Positions 13,087 through 18,651 of a stretch of DNA of 18,651 nucleotides are shown piece by piece. This DNA is from JANNAT01 sp043766915. GTDB lineage: Bacteria > Pseudomonadota > Alphaproteobacteria > Rhodobacterales > Rhodobacteraceae. Under the pieces are notes generated by a model, which ran no database searches, was not told the origin of the DNA, and was given only the letters and a program-made list of their open reading frames with translations. The stretch spans positions 1-18,651 of the forward strand of contig JAYUHO010000027.1 of assembly GCA_043766915.1 (NCBI GenBank), in the 5' to 3' direction. A program made the position numbers and the translations under genes. Positions within the stretch are counted from its first letter, which is position 1; every line of letters starts with the position of its first letter.

Positions 13087-13088
13087 AC

Positions 13089-14150
13089 ATGGCAAGCGAT
13101 GCAAGGATTTTGGCACGGCTGGTGCCCGCACAACGCGCGGTTACAGGTCCGCGCACCCTGACCAGCCGGGAAAAAGCCGCCGTCATTGTGCGCTATCTGC
13201 TGGGCGAAGGGGCCAGCATCCCGCTGGCCAAGCTGCCGGAACATATTCAGGCCTCGTTGACCGAACAGATGGGCCAGATGCGGCTGATTGACCGCCAGAC
13301 GCTTGGCGCCGTGGTTGATGAATTTCTGGGCGAGTTGGAACAGGTGGGGCTTGCCTTTCCTGCGGGCATGGAAGGGGCGCTGACCATCATGGATGGCCAT
13401 ATCTCGGCCAATGCCGCCAGTCGGTTGCGCCGCTTGGCCGGGGCGTCGGCCAAGGCCGATCCGTGGGATCGGTTGACGGCATTGCCGGTGGACCGGTTGC
13501 TGCCCGTGCTGCAACAGGAAAGCATCGAAGTGGCCGCAGTGATGCTGTCAAAATTGCCAGTGCCCAAATCGGCAGAGCTGTTGGGCAAACTGCCCGGCGA
13601 ACGTGCCCGCCGCGTGGCCTATGCGGTGTCGCAGACCGGAAATGTTGATCCTGAAACGGTGCGCCGCATCGGAATATCTCTGGTCAGCCAGCTGGATGCC
13701 CTTCCCCCCCGCGCGTTTGAGACGGGCCCGGTGGAACGGGTGGGGGCGATCCTGAACGTCTCGGCGGCGCTGACACGGGAAGACGTGCTGCAGGGGTTGC
13801 AAGAAACCGATGCCGATTTTGCCGATCTTGTGCGCCGGGCGATCTTTACCTTTGTGCATCTGCCGCGACGGGTTCTGGGCCGCGATGTGCCAAAGATCAT
13901 CCGGCTGGTCGATCAACCGGTGTTGGTGACGGCACTCGCGGCCACCGTTGGCGTGGCGGAGCTGGAGGCAGCGGCAGAGTTCATGCTGGCCAATATGTCG
14001 CAACGCATGGCGCAGGGGCTGCGCGAAGAAATGCTCACCCGTGGTCGGGTCAAGGAGAAAGACGCCGAAACGGCCATGGCGGCGGTGGTCATGGCGATCC
14101 GCCAGCTGGAAGCGGCGGGCGAGATTGTTCTGGTGCAACAAGAGGAATAA
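13089..14150 (+). CDS. FliG-like protein, isolated from flagellar genes
   Basis: The 353 residues follow the three-domain plan of the flagellar rotor protein FliG: N-domain at about 26-115 (TSREKAAVIVRYLL), middle domain at about 125-200 and C-domain at about 210-345, where FMLANMSQRMAQGLREEM and AMAAVVMAIRQLEAAGEIVL match FliG well. Known: FliG couples the MS ring and stator in the motor. Two hallmark sites differ here. The EHPQ motif of the middle domain reads ESIE (144-147), and by my alignment the Asp-Asp-Arg of the torque helix reads Leu-Gly-Arg (263-265). No flagellar gene is in the window. It may be a diverged fliG of a roseobacter motor or a paralogue with another role. No transmembrane segment is seen. 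It probably reads through from purB, and its ribosome site lies within the hairpins at 13045-13086. Confidence 0.78.
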   Translation: MASDARILARLVPAQRAVTGPRTLTSREKAAVIVRYLLGEGASIPLAKLPEHIQASLTEQMGQMRLIDRQTLGAVVDEFLGELEQVGLAFPAGMEGALTIMDGHISANAASRLRRLAGASAKADPWDRLTALPVDRLLPVLQQESIEVAAVMLSKLPVPKSAELLGKLPGERARRVAYAVSQTGNVDPETVRRIGISLVSQLDALPPRAFETGPVERVGAILNVSAALTREDVLQGLQETDADFADLVRRAIFTFVHLPRRVLGRDVPKIIRLVDQPVLVTALAATVGVAELEAAAEFMLANMSQRMAQGLREEMLTRGRVKEKDAETAMAAVVMAIRQLEAAGEIVLVQQEE

Positions 14151-14242
14151 TGCGGCCTCCCCTTTGCGGGCGGGCCCCAACCGCCCTTGCCCCGAACCCG
14201 GCGCACGCATAGGGTCTGCCTTTGTTTCATGCCCGTGGCTTT

Positions 14243-15127
14243 ATGCAAATTCTTGCCCTTCCCACCGCAGCCGCCACCAAAAAGGGCATCTTGCTGATGC
14301 TGCTGGGCATTGTGCTGTTCACGGCGATGGATGCTTTGGCCAAAGGTCTGATCGCGCGCTATCCAACGCCTCAGGTGATCTGGGCACGGTTCATGGGTCA
14401 GGCGGTGGTGGTGATTATCTTGCTGGGCCCAGGGCAAATCCTCCCGACCCTCAACAGCCGCTATCCCTTCCTGCATATCGCAAGATCGGCGTTCCAACTG
14501 GGCGCGACGGCGCTTTTCTTCGCCAGCCTTGGCTATATCGGCTTGGCCGAGGCCACGGCACTGACGGATATCAACCCGATCCTGATCACGCTTGGCGCGG
14601 CGCTGTTTTTGGGCGAACGGCTTGGCCCCCGCCGCATCTTCGGGGTTTTTCTTGCCATGATCGGCGCATTGATCGTGGTGCGCCCGGGCATGGGGGTGTT
14701 CAGCCTTGCCGCTTTGCTGCCTTTGGGATGCGCTGTATGCTATGCCGCAGCGTCACTGTTAACGCGCAAACTGGGCCAGCAGGAAGGCCCATGGACATCG
14801 CTGCTGCACGCAGCCCTGTTCGGTGCGATTATCATGGGGTTTGCGATGCCCTTTGTCTGGCAGCCCATCGCGGGAACTGATCTGATGAAATTTGCGGCAC
14901 TGGGCATCTTGGGAACGGCCGCACAGCTTTGCGTGATCCGGTCTTTTTCGATGGCCGAAGCCTCTGCCGTGGCACCGTTTGCTTATATCGGCATTGTCTT
15001 TGCAACACTTTGGGGAATCGTTCTTTATAATGAATATCCTGACCAGTACACGGTTCTGGGCGCGCTTGTGATCGTGGCGGCGGGACTTTATGTCTGGCAT
15101 CGTGAAACCGCCACCAAGCGACCGTAA
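14243..15127 (+). CDS. EamA-type drug/metabolite transporter superfamily protein
   Basis: The product is a polytopic inner-membrane protein of about 294 residues with ten hydrophobic segments in two EamA-type repeats, each starting with a helix like GILLMLLGIVLFTAMDALAKGLI and each holding a conserved block (first repeat EATALTDINPILITLGAALFLGE; second AEASAVAPFAYIGIVFATLWGIVLYNE). Known: such carriers export or import small organic metabolites by secondary transport; the substrate cannot be read from sequence. ATG 14243 has no clear ribosome site; TTG 14222, with AGGG 7 bases before it, would add seven residues and is a real alternative. The stop at 15127 is 4 bases from the next start, so the two are translationally close. 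Confidence 0.88.
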   Translation: MQILALPTAAATKKGILLMLLGIVLFTAMDALAKGLIARYPTPQVIWARFMGQAVVVIILLGPGQILPTLNSRYPFLHIARSAFQLGATALFFASLGYIGLAEATALTDINPILITLGAALFLGERLGPRRIFGVFLAMIGALIVVRPGMGVFSLAALLPLGCAVCYAAASLLTRKLGQQEGPWTSLLHAALFGAIIMGFAMPFVWQPIAGTDLMKFAALGILGTAAQLCVIRSFSMAEASAVAPFAYIGIVFATLWGIVLYNEYPDQYTVLGALVIVAAGLYVWHRETATKRP

Positions 15128-15131
15128 CCCA

Positions 15132-16001
15132 ATGCCCGATGCACAAACCACATTTCAACCCCTTGCTTTTGCACAGAATCTGGTGGTTCGGGGCCTGATC
15201 GGTTTTGCGTTGATGATGCCTTACCGCCTGCGTGTGCCGTTGGTTGGCGCGCTGATGCGACGGGTGATTGGCCCGATCGCAGGCTATCGGCGGCGGGCAA
15301 TAGACAATCTTGCGCTGGTTTGGCCGGAAATGGCACCATCGGCGCGGTTGAAAATCGCCGATCAAGCGCTCGACAATGCCGGACGGTTGCTGATTGAGAA
15401 CTACTCGACACGCGCATTCACCGCCCGCCAAGCCGGGGTTGTCCCCACCGGCGCAGGCGTGGCCGCTTTGGATCTGGCGATGGCGGCGGGGCGACCGGTT
15501 ATTCTGGTGTCAGGTCATTTTGGCAACTATGAGGCCGCGAGGGCCTGCCTTGTGGCGCGGGGCGCGCGGATCGGGGGGTTGTACCGTCCGATGACCAACC
15601 CCTATTTCAACGCGCATTACGTGGCCACGATGGAGGCGTTCGGCGGACCGATCTTTGCGCAGGGGCGCGCGGGCACAGGTGGTTTCGTGCGCCATCTGAA
15701 ATCCGGCGGGCTGTTGGTGCTGCTGTTCGATCAAAGCGCCGCTGGAGAAGTCATTGATTTTCTGGGCAAGCCTGCGCAAACAGCGCTGTCTGCGGCAGAA
15801 CTGGCGTTGCGCTACGGTGCCGATCTGATCCCGTTCTACGCCACGCGCCAATCGGATGGCCTGTCTTTCGCGGTTGAGCTTGAGGCGCCGATCCCGCCCA
15901 CAACCGCCCTTGATATGACCCGGCACCTGACCAAAAGCCTGGAGGCCCGTGTGCGCGCCGACCCCGGCCAATGGTTCTGGATTCACCGGCGCTGGAAATA
16001 A
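15132..16001 (+). CDS. LpxL/HtrB-type lipid A late acyltransferase
   Basis: The 289-residue protein belongs to the lysophospholipid/lauroyl acyltransferase family that adds secondary acyl chains to lipid A at the inner face of the inner membrane. The catalytic HX4E motif is HFGNYE with His129 and Glu134, followed by the YRP motif (151-153), FDQSAAGEVIDFLG (199-212) and the C-terminal WIHRRWK typical of LpxL. A hydrophobic N-terminal segment (about 18-42) would anchor it. Which acyl chain it adds, or whether it serves ornithine or other lipids, is not visible. Start 15132 follows the EamA stop by 4 bases but has a poor ribosome site, suggesting translational coupling; ATG 15090, overlapping the upstream gene, is the alternative. 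Confidence 0.87.
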   Translation: MPDAQTTFQPLAFAQNLVVRGLIGFALMMPYRLRVPLVGALMRRVIGPIAGYRRRAIDNLALVWPEMAPSARLKIADQALDNAGRLLIENYSTRAFTARQAGVVPTGAGVAALDLAMAAGRPVILVSGHFGNYEAARACLVARGARIGGLYRPMTNPYFNAHYVATMEAFGGPIFAQGRAGTGGFVRHLKSGGLLVLLFDQSAAGEVIDFLGKPAQTALSAAELALRYGADLIPFYATRQSDGLSFAVELEAPIPPTTALDMTRHLTKSLEARVRADPGQWFWIHRRWK

Positions 16002-16041
16002 GTCGCCCAGAGCGTTGCATTTAACTGGGGTCATCCCATTT

Positions 16042-16743
16042 CTAGTCGATTTCCGCCGCCGCCAAAATCTCACCAAAGCCTTCAGACTGGATAATCACCA
16101 CAACCGGCGCATCGCCCGATGCTGTGGCAGATGTCTCAAGAGGCTGATCGCCCTGCCAACCGCCGACATCCGTCCATGACGTGACTATATTGCGGTAGGT
16201 AATTGATTTTCCAGCATTTTCACCCCGCTCTATCTGCACGGTGGACGCATTGATATAGCGCACAACCTGAATTCTTGTGCCCTGTGACAACGGCGGGTTG
16301 GCCACGGCACGGATGATGACCGTATCGCCGTCGCGGTCAATGATCAGCGTGACCGGGCTGTCCGCACCCAGCCCGCGTGAGACGGCTTTGGCCACTTTGG
16401 CCGCTTGATTGCCTTCGACCCGGTCGCGGCCATTCACAATGATTTGCGGGGTGTAAATCATCTTGCTGCCCGCCGCGTTGGCATAGCCTTTTTGGCGCTT
16501 GGTGAATTTGGGATCGGCGAACGTATCGCTCCAACCGATGTAATCCCAATAATCGACATGCAACGCGAGGGCGATCACACCCGGCGCATCAACCAGCGCC
16601 GCAAGGTTTTCATCGGCGGGCGGGCAAGACGAGCACCCCTGCGATGTGTAAAGTTCAACGACGACACCCTGTCTGCCCTCAGCAATCGCTGACATTCCTA
16701 GACAAAGCCACAGCCCCGCGGCTGCGCTGACAATCTGTCGCAT
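16042..16743 (-). CDS. Exported DUF1223 thioredoxin-fold protein
   Basis: DUF1223 proteins are predicted thioredoxin-like proteins of unknown partner. The 233-residue product starts with a signal peptide (MRQIVSAAAGLWLCLGMSAIAEG) that points to the periplasm. The mature N-terminus has VVELYTSQGCSSCPPAD with the redox pair CSSC at 37-40, then LHVDYWDYIGWSDTFADPKFTKRQKGYA and YTPQIIVNGRD, where Pro99 fits the cis-proline of thioredoxin folds. The C-terminal part is mostly beta (VTLIIDRDGDTVIIRAVA). Start 16743 is chosen because it gives the signal peptide, with GGGAAAG about 9 bases upstream. It is divergent from acnA, a pairing I recall in relatives, and 40 bases from the convergent acyltransferase with no strong terminator between. 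Confidence 0.9.
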   Translation of the reverse strand: MRQIVSAAAGLWLCLGMSAIAEGRQGVVVELYTSQGCSSCPPADENLAALVDAPGVIALALHVDYWDYIGWSDTFADPKFTKRQKGYANAAGSKMIYTPQIIVNGRDRVEGNQAAKVAKAVSRGLGADSPVTLIIDRDGDTVIIRAVANPPLSQGTRIQVVRYINASTVQIERGENAGKSITYRNIVTSWTDVGGWQGDQPLETSATASGDAPVVVIIQSEGFGEILAAAEID

Positions 16744-16890
16744 GATGTTATTCTTTCCCCGAACGTGTAGCCTTGCTTGTAACCAACACATTCGGTCCGT
16801 GCCAATCAAGGTTTTGCGAGCCGCAGTTACCTGATCTTCACCCGGCCGCGATTTACTGGAAAAAATCTGCCCAAGGGGGTGGAATTACGG

Positions 16891-16909
16891 CATACAATGG
16901 TATACAATT
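16891..16909 (+). promoter_or_regulatory. Tandem 9-base motif, possible operator of acnA
   Basis: CATACAATG (16891-16899) and TATACAATT (16901-16909) share ATACAAT and start exactly 10 bases apart, one helical turn, on one DNA face. They lie 85 bases before the acnA start in the 250-base gap shared with the divergent DUF1223 gene. Each also resembles a -10 box, but I see no matching -35 box. GntR-family sites can look like GTATAC-containing repeats; this is a weak inference. Confidence 0.35.
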
Positions 16910-16993
16910 TAACAAAGGCAAAGAGAACTGACTTGCGAAACCGTATCTCTTGCCGCAAAACAACGCCAACCCAGCCTCAGCCCGGAGCATAAG

Positions 16994-18651
16994 ATGACCG
17001 TATCCGTCGGACATGACAGCGCGAACACCAAACGCAGCTTAACGGCGGGCGGCCAGACCGTTGCCTATTACTCCATCCCTGCGGCCGAAGCAGCTGGATT
17101 GGGCGATTTTGCACGCCTGCCCGCCGCGTTGAAAGTGGTGCTGGAAAACATGCTGCGCTTTGAAGATGGCAAGACCGTCTCGCTGGATGACATCCGCGCC
17201 TTTGCCGACTGGGGCAAGATGGGCGGCAAAAACCCGCGTGAGATTGCCTACCGCCCTGCCCGCGTGCTGATGCAGGATTTTACCGGGGTTCCCGCCGTGG
17301 TCGATTTGGCCGCAATGCGTGACGGCATTTTGGGCCTTGGCGGCAATGCCCAACGCATTAACCCGTTGGCACCCGTCGATCTGGTCATTGATCACTCTGT
17401 GATGATTGATGAATTCGGCACGCCGCGCGCCTTTCAGGCCAATGTAGACCGCGAATATGAACGTAACATGGAACGCTATGTGTTCCTGAAATGGGGCCAG
17501 AAGGCGTTTAACAACTTTCGCGTGGTGCCGCCCGGCACTGGTATCTGCCATCAGGTTAATCTTGAATATCTGGCGCAAACCGTCTGGACCGACACCGATC
17601 AGAACGGCACAATGGTGGCCTATCCTGACACGCTTGTGGGCACCGACAGCCACACCACCATGGTCAACGGTCTGGCCGTTCTGGGCTGGGGCGTTGGCGG
17701 GATTGAGGCCGAAGCGGCGATGCTGGGCCAACCCGTTTCGATGCTGATCCCCGAGGTCGTCGGGTTCAGGCTGACCGGCACCATGATGGAAGGCACCACC
17801 GCAACCGATCTGGTGCTGAAGGTGGTGCAAATGCTGCGCAAACACGGCGTGGTGAGTAAATTCGTTGAATTTTACGGCGATGGACTGGATCGGCTGCCTT
17901 TGGCTGACCGGGCCACCATCGCCAATATGGCACCCGAATATGGCGCAACCTGCGGCTTTTTCCCGATTGATGCCGAGACGATTCGCTATCTGCGCGGCAC
18001 GGGCCGCGAGGAAAGCCGGATTGCCTTGGTTGAAGCTTACGCAAAAGCCAACGGCATGTGGCGCGACGCGGGCTATGATCCGATCTATACCAGCACGTTG
18101 CATCTGGACATGGGCACGATTGTGCCCGCGATTTCCGGCCCAAAGCGCCCGCAAGACTATCTGGCATTGACCGAAGCTGCGGCAGCGTTTGGGGATTACA
18201 TCCGCACCACACGCAAACTGCCTACCGTGCCAATTGCCCAAACCGACGACTGGAAAGACGAAGGCGGCGCGTTGAAACCAGAGGTGCTGCCCGGCGGGTT
18301 TGACGGATTCTCCTCGGCCACGGTTGCGGGCGAAAACTATACTCTGCGCGACGGATCCATCGTTATCGCCTCGATCACGTCGTGCACCAACACCTCGAAC
18401 CCTTCGGTGATGATCGCCGCAGGACTGGTGGCGCGCAAGGCCCGGGCTTTGGGATTGACGCGCAAGCCATGGGTGAAAACCTCGCTGGCCCCCGGCAGCC
18501 AGGTGGTGTCAGAATATCTGAACGCCGCTGGCCTGCAAGAGGATCTGGACGCCATCGGTTTCAACCTTGTGGGCTATGGCTGCACCACCTGCATCGGCAA
18601 CTCCGGTCCGCTGGACCCCGCCATTTCCGCTGCGATCAACGAAGGCGATCT
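16994..18651 (+). CDS. acnA: Aconitate hydratase A, 3' end beyond window
   Basis: Aconitase interconverts citrate and isocitrate in the TCA cycle with a [4Fe-4S] cluster. The open frame runs from ATG 16994, with GGAG 6 bases upstream, through 552 codons and off the window edge; the family is about 890-900 residues. Landmarks include LPAALKVVLENMLRFEDG near the start, DFTGVPAVVDLAAMRD (about 95-110), GTDSHTTMVNGLAVLGWGVGGIEAE and the three cluster ligands Cys464 (SITSCTNTSNPS), Cys530 and Cys533 (GYGCTTCIGNSGPL). These mark the bacterial AcnA/IRP type, not AcnB. There is no frameshift or internal stop in the part shown. The missing part should hold the C-terminal swivel domain. Confidence 0.97.
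   Translation, partial: MTVSVGHDSANTKRSLTAGGQTVAYYSIPAAEAAGLGDFARLPAALKVVLENMLRFEDGKTVSLDDIRAFADWGKMGGKNPREIAYRPARVLMQDFTGVPAVVDLAAMRDGILGLGGNAQRINPLAPVDLVIDHSVMIDEFGTPRAFQANVDREYERNMERYVFLKWGQKAFNNFRVVPPGTGICHQVNLEYLAQTVWTDTDQNGTMVAYPDTLVGTDSHTTMVNGLAVLGWGVGGIEAEAAMLGQPVSMLIPEVVGFRLTGTMMEGTTATDLVLKVVQMLRKHGVVSKFVEFYGDGLDRLPLADRATIANMAPEYGATCGFFPIDAETIRYLRGTGREESRIALVEAYAKANGMWRDAGYDPIYTSTLHLDMGTIVPAISGPKRPQDYLALTEAAAAFGDYIRTTRKLPTVPIAQTDDWKDEGGALKPEVLPGGFDGFSSATVAGENYTLRDGSIVIASITSCTNTSNPSVMIAAGLVARKARALGLTRKPWVKTSLAPGSQVVSEYLNAAGLQEDLDAIGFNLVGYGCTTCIGNSGPLDPAISAAINEGD

Noticed and set aside
14168..14186. Hairpin GGGCGG/CCGCCC as a terminator of the FliG-like gene
   Set aside because: Only 6 bp with no T-run after it; likely chance in G+C-rich spacer.
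16002..16041. Short TGGGG/TCCCA hairpin as a bidirectional terminator between the acyltransferase and DUF1223 genes
   Set aside because: A 5-bp stem with a G-T pair and only short T-runs; too weak to support.
17039..18241. A 400-codon open frame on the minus strand inside acnA
   Set aside because: It lies wholly antisense to a well-conserved aconitase frame, and its His/Gln-rich product is typical of a mirrored G+C-rich gene.

Overview
The window reads as chromosomal core DNA from an alphaproteobacterium of the Rhodobacteraceae, most likely the marine Roseobacter group. The basis is base composition (about 60% G+C by eye), protein sequences that resemble roseobacter homologues as I remember them (GlnB/GlnA, trigger factor, a short Hint protein with a DQPILVRDWRA segment, a haem-dependent N-demethylase-like DUF3445 protein, DUF1223 beside aconitase) and intergenic palindromes of a type I associate with this family. 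I could not run any search, so the taxonomic call rests on recall. There is no CRISPR array, transposase, integrase, phage gene or obvious defence system.

Layout. 1-1004: fabD on the minus strand, followed on that strand by a palindromic repeat cut by the window edge. 1185-1559: a diacylglycerol kinase gene (dgkA) with all expected catalytic residues but one in-frame TAA. 1646-3077: the ribosomal operon rpsF-rpsR-rplI, with a strong leader hairpin in front and a terminator behind. 3138-3326: convergent terminators and a second copy of the repeat. 3346-4789: tRNA-Leu(UAG) followed 24 bases later by tig (minus strand), probably one transcript. 5001-7249: a small lone Hint-domain gene converging on nnrD (NAD(P)HX repair), which carries a palindromic element inserted in frame. 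7295-9277: glnB-glnA, the nitrogen-assimilation pair, with an NtrC-like dyad upstream and a clean terminator. 9397-11619: an unknown membrane-anchored protein, an orphan DUF3445 haem-protein homologue, a third repeat copy and a small exported protein. 11699-14150: purB, then an isolated FliG-like gene preceded by alternative hairpins. 14243-16001: an EamA-type transporter and an LpxL-type acyltransferase, almost touching. 16042-18651: a secreted DUF1223 thioredoxin-fold protein divergent from acnA, which runs off the right edge.

Most of the content is housekeeping: fatty-acid and lipid A synthesis, translation, protein folding, nitrogen assimilation, purine synthesis and the TCA cycle. I found no coherent undescribed multigene system. 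The points worth a second look are the palindromic element translated inside NnrD, the three-copy modular intergenic repeat, the single-stop dgkA, the FliG-like protein that lacks the usual FliG motor motifs, the tRNA-tig transcript, and several candidate RNA or operator elements.
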